From contig NZ_JADTQG010000008.1 in the NCBI RefSeq assembly GCF_016008875.1, positions 62,001 to 126,000 of the forward strand: a DNA stretch of 64,000 nt, written 5' to 3'. Both the position numbers and the translations under genes were made by a program. Source of the DNA: Ectopseudomonas mendocina. GTDB lineage: Bacteria; Pseudomonadota; Gammaproteobacteria; Pseudomonadales; Pseudomonadaceae. This document shows, piece by piece, positions 46,162 through 55,539 of the stretch. The notes beneath the pieces were generated by a model, which searched no databases, was not told the origin of the DNA, and worked only from the letters and a program-made list of their open reading frames with translations. Each line of letters opens with the position of its first letter. Positions within the stretch are counted from its first letter, which is position 1.

Positions 46162-47415
46162 ATGTTCAGCAAGCAAGATCAGATTCAGGGTTACGACGAC
46201 GAGTTGCTCGCGGCGATCAATCAGGAAGAACGCCGTCAGGAAGAGCACATCGAGCTGATCGCCTCGGAAAACTACTGCAGCCAGCGTGTGATGGAAGCAC
46301 AGGGCAGCGGCCTGACCAACAAGTACGCCGAAGGCTATCCGGGCAAGCGTTATTACGGTGGTTGCGAGTATGTCGACAAGGTCGAGCAGCTTGCCATCGA
46401 TCGCGCCAAGCAGCTGTTCGGCGCCGACTTCGCCAACGTTCAGCCGCACTCCGGCTCGTCCGCCAACGCCGCTGTCTACCTGGCGCTGCTCAACGCGGGT
46501 GACACCATTCTGGGCATGAGCCTGGCCCACGGCGGCCACTTGACCCACGGCGCCAAGGTGTCGTCCTCGGGCAAGCTGTACAACGCCGTGCAGTATGGTC
46601 TGAACCCTGCCACTGGCCTGATCGACTACGACGAGGTCGAGCGTCTGGCGGTCGAGCACAAGCCGAAGATGATCGTCGCCGGTTTCTCCGCCTATTCCAA
46701 GACCCTCGATTTCCCGCGTTTCCGTGCCATCGCCGACAAGGTCGGGGCGCTGCTGTTCGTCGACATGGCGCACGTGGCGGGTCTGGTCGCCGCTGGCCTG
46801 TATCCCAACCCGATTCCGTTCGCCGATGTGGTCACCACCACTACCCACAAGACCCTGCGCGGTCCGCGTGGCGGCCTGATCCTGGCCAAGGCCAACGAAG
46901 AGATCGAGAAGAAGCTTAACTCTGCCGTATTCCCCGGCGCCCAGGGCGGCCCGCTGATGCACGTGATCGCAGCCAAGGCCGTGTGCTTCAAAGAAGCCAT
47001 GGAGCCTGAGTTCAAGGCTTACCAGCAGCAGGTGATCGACAACGCCCAGGCCATGGCCAAGGTCTTCGTCGAGCGCGGTTTCGAAGTGGTCTCCGGCGGT
47101 ACCGACAATCACCTGTTCCTGCTCAGCCTGATCAAGCAGGGGCTGACCGGTAAGGAAGCCGATGCTGCCCTGGGCCGCGCCGGCATCACCGTGAACAAGA
47201 ACGCCGTGCCGAACGACCCGCAATCACCGTTCGTGACCTCGGGCATCCGCATTGGTACCCCGGCCGTGACCACCCGTGGTTTCAAGGTCGCCCAGTGCGA
47301 AGCGCTGGCTGGCTGGATCTGCGACATCCTCGACCACCTCGGAGATGCCGATGTCGAGGCGCAGGTGGCCAAGCTGGTGGCCGGGTTGTGCGCGGATTAC
47401 CCGGTCTATCGCTAA
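46162..47415 (+). CDS. glyA: Serine hydroxymethyltransferase GlyA
   Basis: 417 residues from the ATG at 46162, after GGAGAG. It interconverts glycine plus methylene-THF with serine plus THF, using PLP bound at the lysine in [15 protein letters not shown]. Here it is at the head of the sox operon, where it would turn the glycine and methylene-THF made by sarcosine oxidase into serine. It is probably the catabolic paralogue; another glyA copy elsewhere is expected but cannot be seen. Confidence 0.96.
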   Translation: MFSKQDQIQGYDDELLAAINQEERRQEEHIELIASENYCSQRVMEAQGSGLTNKYAEGYPGKRYYGGCEYVDKVEQLAIDRAKQLFGADFANVQPHSGSSANAAVYLALLNAGDTILGMSLAHGGHLTHGAKVSSSGKLYNAVQYGLNPATGLIDYDEVERLAVEHKPKMIVAGFSAYSKTLDFPRFRAIADKVGALLFVDMAHVAGLVAAGLYPNPIPFADVVTTTTHKTLRGPRGGLILAKANEEIEKKLNSAVFPGAQGGPLMHVIAAKAVCFKEAMEPEFKAYQQQVIDNAQAMAKVFVERGFEVVSGGTDNHLFLLSLIKQGLTGKEADAALGRAGITVNKNAVPNDPQSPFVTSGIRIGTPAVTTRGFKVAQCEALAGWICDILDHLGDADVEAQVAKLVAGLCADYPVYR

Positions 47416-47434
47416 GCCAACCCTCTCTCTCGGT

Positions 47435-47458
47435 CCCTCTCGCGCAGTCGCGAGAGGG
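47435..47458. repeat. Perfect hairpin between glyA and soxB
   Basis: Arms CCCTCTCGCG / CGCGAGAGGG with a 4-base loop, no T run. It belongs to the CTCTC/GAGAG intergenic family seen at 20161, 30690, 48758 and 52908. It may stabilise or attenuate the glyA-sox mRNA. Confidence 0.65.
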
Positions 47459-47481
47459 CAGTAGAACCCTGGAGCATGCCC

Positions 47482-48732
47482 ATGCAACGTTATTCCGGCT
47501 TCGGCCTGTTCAAGCACTCGTTCAGCCATCATGAGAACTGGCAGCGCATGTGGCGTAATCCAACGCCCAAGCCGGTTTACGACGTGGTCATCGTCGGCGG
47601 TGGCGGCCACGGCCTGGCCACGGCCTATTACCTGGCCAAGGAATTCGGCGTGAAGAACGTCGCCGTGGTGGAGAAGGGCTGGCTGGGTGGTGGCAACACC
47701 GCGCGCAACACCACCATCGTGCGTTCCAACTACCTGTGGGACGAGTCCGCGCACCTCTACGAGCATGCGATGAAGCTGTGGGAAGGTCTGTCCCAGGACC
47801 TGAACTACAACGTCATGTTCTCCCAGCGTGGCGTGTTCAACCTCGGTCACACCCTGCAGGACATGCGTGACATCGAGCGCCGCGTCAGCGCCAACCGCCT
47901 CAACGGTATCGACGGTGAGGTGGTGGATGCCAAGCAAGTAGCGGAGATGATCCCTTACCTGGATTGCTCGAAGAACACCCGTTACCCGATTCTCGGCGCC
48001 TCGCTGCAGCGCCGTGGCGGCGTGGCCCGTCACGATGCCGTGGCCTGGGGCTTCGCCCGCGCCGCCGACGCCCTGGGCGTCGACCTGATCCAGCAGACCG
48101 AAGTGATCGGTTTCCGCAAGGAAAACGGCGCGGTGATCGGTGTGGAAACCAGCAAGGGCTTCATCGGCGCCAAGCGCGTCGGCGTGGTCGCCGCCGGTAA
48201 CTCCGGGCACCTGGCCAAGCTCGCCGGCTTCCGCCTGCCGCTGGAATCGCACCCGCTGCAGGCGCTGGTCTCCGAGCCGATCAAGCCCATCATCGACACG
48301 GTGATCATGTCCAACGCCGTACACGGCTACATCAGCCAGTCGGACAAGGGCGACCTGGTCATCGGTGCCGGCATCGACGGCTACAACGGCTACGGTCAGC
48401 GCGGTTCCTACCCGACCATCGAACACACCCTGCAGGCCATCGTCGAGATGTTCCCGGTGCTCTCGCGCGTGCGCATGAACCGCCAGTGGGGCGGCATCGT
48501 CGACACCACGCCGGACGCCTGCCCGATCATCGCCAAGACGCCGGTGAAGAATCTGTTCTTCAACTGCGGTTGGGGCACCGGCGGCTTCAAGGCCACACCG
48601 GGCTCGGGCAACGTGTTCGCGGCCAGCCTGGCCAAGGGCGAGATGCATCCGCTGGCCAAGGCCTTCTCGATCGAGCGCTTCCACAACGGCGCGCTGATCG
48701 ACGAGCACGGCGCAGCCGGGGTTGCTCACTAA
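47482..48732 (+). CDS. soxB: Heterotetrameric sarcosine oxidase beta subunit SoxB
   Basis: 416 residues; the second ATG (47482) is preferred because GGAG sits at the right distance from it and too near the first. FAD-binding loop VVIVGGGGHGLATAYYLA at residues 35-52. The family's covalent-FMN histidine matches His184 in GGVARHDAV. It holds the sarcosine-oxidising site of SoxBDAG, which converts sarcosine to glycine, hydrogen peroxide and methylene-THF. It is followed by a repeat-filled gap before soxD. Confidence 0.95.
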   Translation: MQRYSGFGLFKHSFSHHENWQRMWRNPTPKPVYDVVIVGGGGHGLATAYYLAKEFGVKNVAVVEKGWLGGGNTARNTTIVRSNYLWDESAHLYEHAMKLWEGLSQDLNYNVMFSQRGVFNLGHTLQDMRDIERRVSANRLNGIDGEVVDAKQVAEMIPYLDCSKNTRYPILGASLQRRGGVARHDAVAWGFARAADALGVDLIQQTEVIGFRKENGAVIGVETSKGFIGAKRVGVVAAGNSGHLAKLAGFRLPLESHPLQALVSEPIKPIIDTVIMSNAVHGYISQSDKGDLVIGAGIDGYNGYGQRGSYPTIEHTLQAIVEMFPVLSRVRMNRQWGGIVDTTPDACPIIAKTPVKNLFFNCGWGTGGFKATPGSGNVFAASLAKGEMHPLAKAFSIERFHNGALIDEHGAAGVAH

Positions 48733-48757
48733 AAGGTCGCGCGTAGCGCGACGGCTG

Positions 48758-48865
48758 ATGCCCTCTCCTTCCGGGAGAGGGTGCCCGAAGGGCGGGAGAG
48801 GGTAGAGCGGGCGACACCGCACCCCTCACCCCCGCCCCTCTCCCTGGGGAGAGGGGAGACAAGCT
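48758..48865. repeat. CTCTCCC-type inverted repeats between soxB and soxD
   Basis: Imperfect opposed copies of the CCCTCTCC...GGAGAGGG element occupy most of the 185-bp gap inside an otherwise tightly packed operon. No gene is supported. Confidence 0.65.
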
Positions 48866-48917
48866 TGCCCCGCGCGGTTTTCCGAGCGGGTCTGAAGATT
48901 TACCGGAGGTAGCGACC

Positions 48918-49244
48918 ATGCTGCACATCTTCTGCCCTCACTGTGGCGAACTGCGTTCCGAAGAAGAATTCCACGCTGGTGGCCAGGCGCACATCGCCCG
49001 CCCGCTGGACCCGAACGCCTGCACCGACGCGGAGTGGGGCGAGTACCTGTTCTTCCGCGACAACCCGCGCGGTATCCATCACGAGCTGTGGATTCACGCG
49101 GCGGGCTGCCGTCAGTACTTCAACGTCACCCGTCACACGGTGAGCTACGAAATCCTCGAAACCTACAAGATCGGCGAGCGCCCCAGCGTCACTGAAGCTT
49201 CGCTCGCCGAGAAAAAGGCCGTCGACCAAGGAGTAACGGCATGA
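48918..49244 (+). CDS. soxD: Sarcosine oxidase delta subunit SoxD
   Basis: 108 residues. This is the small zinc-binding subunit of the heterotetramer: Cys6 and Cys9 (FCPHCGE) with His60 and Cys64 (IHAAGC) fit the known zinc ligands. Start ATG 48918 after CCGGAGG. It overlaps soxA by 4 bases. Confidence 0.95.
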   Translation: MLHIFCPHCGELRSEEEFHAGGQAHIARPLDPNACTDAEWGEYLFFRDNPRGIHHELWIHAAGCRQYFNVTRHTVSYEILETYKIGERPSVTEASLAEKKAVDQGVTA

Positions 49245-52200
49245 GCCAGGTCAATCGTCTTTCCCAGGGTGGCCGCATCGACCGCAGCCAGCCGCTGAGT
49301 TTCAGTTTCAACGGCCAGACCTACCAGGGTTACGCCGGTGACACCCTGGCCGCCGCGCTGCTGGCCAACGGCGTCGACGTGGTCGGCCGCAGCTTCAAGT
49401 ACTCGCGTCCGCGCGGCATTGTTGCCGCCGGTGCCGAAGAGCCCAATGCCGTGCTGCAGATCGGTTCCACCGAGGCCGCGCAGATCCCCAACGTGCGCGC
49501 CACTCAGCAGGCTCTGTACGCGAACCTGACCGCCACCAGCACCAACGGCTGGCCAAGCGTGAACACCGACCTGATGGGCATTCTCGGTAAGGTCGGCGGC
49601 GGCATGATGCCGCCCGGTTTCTACTACAAGACCTTCATGTATCCGCAGAACCTCTGGCTGACCTACGAGAAGTACATTCGTAAGGCCGCCGGTCTCGGTC
49701 GCTCGCCCAAGGAAAACGATCCGGACATCTACGATTACCTGAACCAGCATTGCGACGTGCTGGTGGTCGGTGCCGGCCCTGCCGGTCTGGCCGCAGCCCT
49801 GGCCGCCGGCCGCAGTGGTGCGCGGGTGATCCTGGCCGACGAACAGGAAGAGTTCGGTGGCAGCCTGCTGTCCACCCGCGAGATGCTCGATGACAAGCCG
49901 GCCGCCGACTGGGCTGCCAAGGCCATAGCCGAACTGCAAAAGATGCCGGAAGTGACCCTGCTGCCTCGCGCCACGGTCAACGGTTACCACGACCACAACT
50001 TCCTCACCATCCACCAGCGCCTCACCGATCACCTCGGTGAAGTCGCGCCGCCCTTGGTTAACGGAGCGTGCCAGCCGCGCCAGCGCCTGCACCGTGTACG
50101 CGCCGGTCGTGTGGTGCTGGCCACCGGCGCCCACGAGCGCCCGCTGGTGTATGGCAACAACGACGTGCCCGGCAACATGCTGGCCGATGCCGTGTCGACC
50201 TACGTGCGCCGCTATGGCGTGGCGCCCGGCCAGAAGCTGGTGCTGTCGACCAACAACGATTACGCCTACCGCGTGGTGCTCGACTGGCTCGACGCCGGTC
50301 GCCAGGTGGTGGCCGTCGCCGACGCCCGCAGCAACCCGCGCGGCAGTTGGGTCGAAGAAGCGCGCCGACGTGGCGTGCGGGTACTCACCGGCAGTGCCGT
50401 GGTCGAAGCGCGTGGCAGCAAGCGCGTCACCGGTGCGCGCATCTGCGCCATCGATCTGGCCAAGCACAAGGTCACCAGCCCGGGCGAGACCCTCGACTGC
50501 GACCTGATCGTCAGCTCCGGCGGCTACAGCCCGGTGGTGCATCTGGCGTCGCACCTGGGCGGTCGTCCGGTATGGCGTGAAGACATCCTCGCCTTCGTGC
50601 CGGGTGAAGGCTTCCAGAAGCGTCATTGCGCCGGTGCGGTCAACGGTGTGTTCGGTCTGGGCGATAGCCTCGCCGATGGCTTCGAGGCCGGTGCCAAGGC
50701 AGCCGCCGAAGTAGGCTTCCAGGCCGTGACCGGCACCCTGCCGAAGGCCGAGAAGCGCATCGAGGAGGCGTCGGTCGCACTGTTCCAGGTGCCCCACGAC
50801 AAGAACACCGCGCGTGCACCGAAGCAGTTCGTCGACCAGCAGAACGACGTCACCGCGGCTGGCATCGAGCTGGCCACCCGCGAGGGCTTCGAGTCGGTCG
50901 AGCACGTCAAACGCTACACCGCGCTGGGCTTCGGCACCGACCAGGGCAAGCTGGGCAACATCAACGGCCTGGCCATCGCTGCCCGCTCACTGGGCATCAG
51001 CATCAGTGAAATGGGCACCACCATGTTCCGCCCGAACTACACCCCGGTGACCTTCGGCGCCATCGCCGGCCGCCATTGCGGTGAGCTGTTCGAGCCCAAG
51101 CGCTACACCGCGTTGCAGAAATGGCACCTGGAGCAGGGCGCCGAATTCGAGGATGTCGGCCAGTGGAAGCGTCCCTGGTACTTCCCGAAAAACGGTGAGG
51201 ACATGCACGCCGCCGTGGCCCGCGAATGCCTGGCCGTACGTAACGCAGTGGGCATTCTCGACGCCTCGACCCTGGGCAAGATCGACATCCAGGGTCCGGA
51301 TGCCCGCGAGTTTCTCAACCGCGTCTACACGAACGCCTGGACCAAGCTGGACGTGGGCAAGGCCCGCTACGGCCTGATGTGCAAGGAAGACGGCATGGTC
51401 TTCGACGACGGCGTCACCGCCTGCCTGGCCGACAACCATTTCGTCATGACCACCACCACCGGCGGTGCCGGGCGCGTGCTGGAGTGGCTGGAGATCTACC
51501 ACCAGACCGAATGGCCGGAGCTGAAGGTGTACTTCACCTCGGTCACCGACCACTGGGCGACCATGACCCTGTCCGGCCCCAACAGCCGCAAGCTGCTGGC
51601 CGAGGTCACCGACATCGACCTGGACAAGGACGCCTTCCCGTTCATGACCTGGAAGGAAGGCAAGGTCGGCGGCGTACCGGCGCGGGTGTTCCGCATCTCC
51701 TTCACCGGTGAGCTGAGCTACGAAGTCAACGTGCAGGCCGACTACGCCCTGGGCGTGTTGGAGAAGATCGCCGAGGCCGGCAAGAAGCACGGCCTGACCC
51801 CATACGGCACCGAGACCATGCACGTGCTGCGTGCCGAGAAGGGCTTCATCATCGTCGGCCAGGATACCGACGGCTCGGTCACCCCGGACGACCTGGGCAT
51901 GGGCTGGTGCGTGGGCCGCACCAAGCCGTTCTCCTGGATCGGCTGGCGCGGCATGAACCGCGAGGACTGCCTGAAGGAAAACCGCAAGCAGCTGATCGGC
52001 CTCAAGCCGGTGGACCCGAACAAGGTTCTGCCGGAAGGCGCCCAGTTGGTGTTCGATCCCAAGCAGTCGATTCCGATGACCATGGTCGGCCACGTCACCT
52101 CCAGCTACATGAGCGCCGCGATGGGTCATTCCTTCGCCATGGCCCTGGTCAGGGGCGGCCTCAAGCGCATCGGCGAGCGCGTCTTCGCGCCGTTGGTCGA

Positions 52201-52273
52201 TGGCAGTGTGATCGAAGCCGAAATCGTCAGCCCCGTGTTCTATGACCCGAAAGGGGATCGCCAGAATGTCTAA
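49241..52273 (+). CDS. soxA: Sarcosine oxidase alpha subunit SoxA
   Basis: 1010 residues, full length. An N-terminal ferredoxin-like domain (FNGQTYQGYAGDTLAAALLANG), an NAD(P)-binding domain (VVGAGPAGLAAALAAGRSGA, near residue 175) and a C-terminal aminomethyltransferase (GcvT-like) domain that receives the methylene group on tetrahydrofolate. Two further loops, TGAHERPLVYGNNDVPG and VNGVFGLGDSLADGFEAG, are typical of the family. It overlaps soxD by 4 bases and soxG by 8. Confidence 0.96.
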   Translation: MSQVNRLSQGGRIDRSQPLSFSFNGQTYQGYAGDTLAAALLANGVDVVGRSFKYSRPRGIVAAGAEEPNAVLQIGSTEAAQIPNVRATQQALYANLTATSTNGWPSVNTDLMGILGKVGGGMMPPGFYYKTFMYPQNLWLTYEKYIRKAAGLGRSPKENDPDIYDYLNQHCDVLVVGAGPAGLAAALAAGRSGARVILADEQEEFGGSLLSTREMLDDKPAADWAAKAIAELQKMPEVTLLPRATVNGYHDHNFLTIHQRLTDHLGEVAPPLVNGACQPRQRLHRVRAGRVVLATGAHERPLVYGNNDVPGNMLADAVSTYVRRYGVAPGQKLVLSTNNDYAYRVVLDWLDAGRQVVAVADARSNPRGSWVEEARRRGVRVLTGSAVVEARGSKRVTGARICAIDLAKHKVTSPGETLDCDLIVSSGGYSPVVHLASHLGGRPVWREDILAFVPGEGFQKRHCAGAVNGVFGLGDSLADGFEAGAKAAAEVGFQAVTGTLPKAEKRIEEASVALFQVPHDKNTARAPKQFVDQQNDVTAAGIELATREGFESVEHVKRYTALGFGTDQGKLGNINGLAIAARSLGISISEMGTTMFRPNYTPVTFGAIAGRHCGELFEPKRYTALQKWHLEQGAEFEDVGQWKRPWYFPKNGEDMHAAVARECLAVRNAVGILDASTLGKIDIQGPDAREFLNRVYTNAWTKLDVGKARYGLMCKEDGMVFDDGVTACLADNHFVMTTTTGGAGRVLEWLEIYHQTEWPELKVYFTSVTDHWATMTLSGPNSRKLLAEVTDIDLDKDAFPFMTWKEGKVGGVPARVFRISFTGELSYEVNVQADYALGVLEKIAEAGKKHGLTPYGTETMHVLRAEKGFIIVGQDTDGSVTPDDLGMGWCVGRTKPFSWIGWRGMNREDCLKENRKQLIGLKPVDPNKVLPEGAQLVFDPKQSIPMTMVGHVTSSYMSAAMGHSFAMALVRGGLKRIGERVFAPLVDGSVIEAEIVSPVFYDPKGDRQNV

Positions 52274-52895
52274 CGTCAATGTCTACAAGCAACGCCCCGA
52301 CGACATCGCCGGGCAATCGCCGCTGCACCACGCCGGCCTGCACGAGCTGGCCGGCAAGGGCCGCAAGGGCGCCGGGGTAACCCTGCGTGAGAAGAAGCTG
52401 CTGGGCCATCTGGTGCTGCGTGGCGACGCCGACGATGCCGAGTTCGCTGGTGGCGTGCACAAGGCCCTGGGTCTGGAGCTGCCGGTGGCCTTGACCCTGG
52501 TGGCCAACGGCGATACCTCGCTGCAATGGCTGGGCCCGGATGAATGGCTGCTGATCGTCCCCGGCGGCAGCGAATTCGAGGTCGAGCGCAAGCTGCGCGA
52601 GGCCCTGGACGGCCAGCACATTTCGGTGGTCAACGTCAGCGGTGGGCAGACCCTGCTCGAGCTGCGCGGCCCCAAGGTGCGTGAACTACTGATGAAATCC
52701 AGCAGCTACGACGTGCATCCGAACAACTTCCCGGTGGGCAAGGCGGTCGGCACGGTGTTCGCCAAGTCGCAACTGGTGATTCGCCACACCGGCGAGGATA
52801 CCTGGGAACTGCTGATCCGCCGCAGCTTCGCCGATTACTTCTGGCTGTGGCTGCAGGATGCCAGTGCGGAGTATGGGTTGGCGGTCGAAGCCTGA
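52266..52895 (+). CDS. soxG: Sarcosine oxidase gamma subunit SoxG
   Basis: 209 residues from the ATG at 52266, which overlaps the soxA end by 8 bases. This is the GcvT-related small subunit that completes the SoxBDAG complex; the segment LGPDEWLLIVPGG and the SGGQTLLELRGPKVRELL region are typical. A repeat-filled gap separates it from purU. Confidence 0.94.
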   Translation: MSNVNVYKQRPDDIAGQSPLHHAGLHELAGKGRKGAGVTLREKKLLGHLVLRGDADDAEFAGGVHKALGLELPVALTLVANGDTSLQWLGPDEWLLIVPGGSEFEVERKLREALDGQHISVVNVSGGQTLLELRGPKVRELLMKSSSYDVHPNNFPVGKAVGTVFAKSQLVIRHTGEDTWELLIRRSFADYFWLWLQDASAEYGLAVEA

Positions 52896-52907
52896 AGCTG
52901 ACACGAA

Positions 52908-53015
52908 CGGCTCCCTCTCCCCTTTGGGGAGAGGGCTGGGGAGAGGGGAAAGGCGGATCGCGTTGTTCCGGCGGCCCTCTCCCCCGGCCCCTCTTCCATA
53001 AATGGGAGAGGGGTG
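52908..53015. repeat. CTCTCCC-type inverted repeats between soxG and purU
   Basis: Opposed copies of the CCCTCTCCC / GGGAGAGGG element fill the 151-bp gap, like the soxB-soxD gap. This is a dispersed intergenic repeat of the window. Confidence 0.65.
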
Positions 53016-53046
53016 AACAGCAACGGAGTTTGTCTCGGAGTCCACT

Positions 53047-53904
53047 ATGAGCCGCACCCCCGATACCTGGATTCTCACCGCCCACTGCCCGAGCCTGCTC
53101 GGTACGGTCGACGTGGTGACCCGCTACCTGTTCGAACAGGGCTGCTACGTCACCGAGCACCACAGCTTCGATGACCGCCTGGCCAGTCGCTTCTTCATCC
53201 GCGTGGAATTCCGCACCCAGGCCGATTTCGACGAGGCGACCTTCCTCGCCGGCCTCAACGAACGCACCGCGCCGTTCGATATGTGCACCGAGCTGACCCC
53301 GCCTGGCTATCGCGCCAAGGTGGTGATCATGGTCTCCAAGGCCGATCACTGCCTCAACGACCTGCTCTACCGCCAGCGTACCGGCCAACTGCCGATGGAC
53401 ATCACCGCCATCATCTCCAACCACCCGGATCTCAAGCCGCTCGCCGACTGGCACGGCATTCCCTATCACCATTTTCCCCTCGACCCCAACGACAAGCCCG
53501 CCCAGGAGCGTCGCGTGATGCAGGTGGTCGAGGATACCGGCGCCGAGCTGGTGGTGCTTGCCCGTTACATGCAGGTGCTGTCCGCCGACCTGTGCCGCAA
53601 ACTCGATGGCCGTGCGATCAACATCCACCACTCGCTGCTGCCCGGCTTCAAGGGCGCCAAGCCCTACCACCAGGCGTACCAGAAGGGCGTGAAACTGGTC
53701 GGCGCCACCGCGCACTTCATCAACAACGACCTGGACGAAGGCCCGATCATCACTCAGGGGGTGGAAAGCGTCGACCATGCGCACTACCCCGAGGATCTGG
53801 TGGCAAAGGGACGCGATATCGAATGCCTGACCCTGGCTCGTGCAGTCGGCTACTTCCTCGAACGCCGGGTGTTCCTCAACGCCAACCGTACCGTAGTCCT
53901 TTAA
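53047..53904 (+). CDS. purU: Formyltetrahydrofolate deformylase PurU
   Basis: 285 residues. An N-terminal ACT regulatory domain (TAHCPSLLGTVDVVTRYLFEQG, split CPSLLGTVDV) and a C-terminal formyltransferase-fold hydrolase with AIISNHPDL, INIHHSLLPGFKGA and the catalytic Asp in the C-terminal loop LDEGPIITQ. It releases formate from 10-formyl-THF, regenerating THF for SoxA. Its place between the sox genes and fdhA suggests balancing of one-carbon units during betaine growth. Confidence 0.95.
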   Translation: MSRTPDTWILTAHCPSLLGTVDVVTRYLFEQGCYVTEHHSFDDRLASRFFIRVEFRTQADFDEATFLAGLNERTAPFDMCTELTPPGYRAKVVIMVSKADHCLNDLLYRQRTGQLPMDITAIISNHPDLKPLADWHGIPYHHFPLDPNDKPAQERRVMQVVEDTGAELVVLARYMQVLSADLCRKLDGRAINIHHSLLPGFKGAKPYHQAYQKGVKLVGATAHFINNDLDEGPIITQGVESVDHAHYPEDLVAKGRDIECLTLARAVGYFLERRVFLNANRTVVL

Positions 53905-53992
53905 CCAGAGACGTTGCCGCACAGAGAACGGCGGCTGTCGGTTTTGCATCCGCGGCCGCGTCGCACGCTAGCTAGTCTGGCTAGACCATCGA

Positions 53993-54074
53993 CACCCGTC
54001 CTGCCCCCTGACGGCGGGTGCCGATAAAGACGCTCATTACTCCGCTACAAGGCCCGCGCGACTTGACGTCGCGC
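53993..54074 (+). other. Two hairpins in the fdhA leader
   Basis: First hairpin: CACCCGTC (53993-54000) with GGCGGGTG (54013-54020, one G-T pair). Second: GCGCGAC / GTCGCGC (54056-54062 / 54068-54074) with a 5-base loop, followed by CTTTGT and then the fdhA ribosome-binding site GAAAGGAG. They could be terminator remnants after purU or an RNA leader controlling fdhA. Confidence 0.4.
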
Positions 54075-54106
54075 CTTTGTATCCACAAGAAGAAAGGAGA
54101 TTTCAT

Positions 54107-55306
54107 ATGTCTGATAATCGCGGTGTGGTTTACCTCGGCGCAGGCAAGGTCGAAGTACAGAAGATCGACTACCCGAAAATGCAGGATCCGCGCGGCAAGA
54201 AGATCGAGCACGGGGTCATCCTCAAGGTCGTTTCCACCAACATCTGCGGCTCCGACCAGCACATGGTGCGCGGTCGTACCACCGCTCAGGTCGGCCTGGT
54301 GCTGGGCCACGAGATCACCGGCGAGGTGATCGAAAAGGGCCGCGACGTCGAGCGTCTGCAGATCGGTGACCTGGTTTCCGTGCCCTTCAACGTCGCCTGT
54401 GGTCGTTGCCGCAGCTGCAAGGAACAGCACACCGGCGTCTGCCTGACCGTCAACCCGGCGCGTGCCGGCGGCGCCTACGGCTACGTCGACATGGGCGACT
54501 GGACCGGTGGCCAGGCCGAATACGTGCTGGTGCCCTACGCCGACTTCAACCTGCTCAAACTGCCGGATCGCGACAAGGCCATGGAGAAGATCCGTGACCT
54601 GACCTGCCTGTCCGACATCCTGCCGACCGGCTACCACGGCGCCGTTACCGCTGGCGTCGGCCCAGGCTCCACCGTATACGTCGCGGGCGCCGGTCCGGTC
54701 GGTCTGGCCGCTGCTGCCTCGGCTCGCCTGCTCGGCGCTGCCGTGGTCATCGTCGGTGACCTCAACCCGGCACGTCTGGCGCACGCCAAGGCGCAGGGTT
54801 TCGAGATCGCCGACCTGTCGCTGGATACTCCGCTGCACGAGCAGGTCGCCGCGCTGCTGGGTGAACCGGAAGTGGACTGCGCCATCGACTGCGTGGGCTT
54901 CGAGGCCCGTGGTCATGGCCACGAAGGCGTCAAGCACGAGGCTCCGGCCACGGTGCTCAACTCGCTGATGCAGATCACCCGCGTCGCCGGCAAGATCGGT
55001 ATCCCCGGCCTGTACGTAACCGAAGACCCGGGTGCGGTCGATGCCGCTGCCAAGATGGGCGCGCTGAGCATTCGCTTCGGTCTGGGCTGGGCCAAGTCGC
55101 ACAGCTTCCACACCGGTCAGACTCCGACCATGAAGTACAACCGTCAGCTGATGCAGGCCATCATGTGGGACCGCATCAACATCGCCGAAGTGGTGGGCGT
55201 GCAGGTGATCAGCCTGGACGACGCACCGCGCGGTTACGGCGAGTTCGACGCAGGCGTGCCGAAGAAATTCGTCATCGATCCGCACAAGATGTTCAGCGCG
55301 GCGTAA
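54107..55306 (+). CDS. fdhA: Glutathione-independent formaldehyde dehydrogenase FdhA
   Basis: 399 residues from the ATG at 54107, after GAAAGGAG. Zinc-dependent medium-chain dehydrogenase/reductase: catalytic zinc residues in ICGSDQH and GHEITGEV, structural zinc site C-GR-C-RS-C-KEQHTGV-C, NAD-binding loop GAGPVGLAAAASA. It oxidises formaldehyde to formate with tightly bound NAD(H) and without glutathione. It removes the formaldehyde produced by GbcAB and Sox. Confidence 0.95.
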   Translation: MSDNRGVVYLGAGKVEVQKIDYPKMQDPRGKKIEHGVILKVVSTNICGSDQHMVRGRTTAQVGLVLGHEITGEVIEKGRDVERLQIGDLVSVPFNVACGRCRSCKEQHTGVCLTVNPARAGGAYGYVDMGDWTGGQAEYVLVPYADFNLLKLPDRDKAMEKIRDLTCLSDILPTGYHGAVTAGVGPGSTVYVAGAGPVGLAAAASARLLGAAVVIVGDLNPARLAHAKAQGFEIADLSLDTPLHEQVAALLGEPEVDCAIDCVGFEARGHGHEGVKHEAPATVLNSLMQITRVAGKIGIPGLYVTEDPGAVDAAAKMGALSIRFGLGWAKSHSFHTGQTPTMKYNRQLMQAIMWDRINIAEVVGVQVISLDDAPRGYGEFDAGVPKKFVIDPHKMFSAA

Positions 55307-55421
55307 TGCCCAGCTGCGTGGCCCGGCGCTGTCGCGGGCCACGCGTGTTTGCGTTGGCGGCGCGCTGCGCGCGTCGCGGATAGGTTTACGGCCAGGCGCA
55401 TTGGTCCGCGCCTTCTTCTTC

Positions 55422-55448
55422 GGGAGCCTTCGGGCTCCCTTTTTTGTT
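55422..55448 (+). terminator. Terminator of fdhA
   Basis: Perfect 7-bp stem GGGAGCC / GGCTCCC with a TTCG tetraloop, followed by six T. Confidence 0.92.
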
Positions 55449-55539
55449 GTGGGCGGCAATCTGCTGCGGACCTTCGGGCGCCGATCGCCCGACTATCGAC
55501 GCGTGGCGCATTCGACGATCCGAACGCGCCCGCCACCAG

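Noticed and set aside
49163-50905. 580-codon frame antisense to soxA
   Set aside because: Low-complexity Gly/His/Val-rich shadow opposite a well-conserved enzyme.
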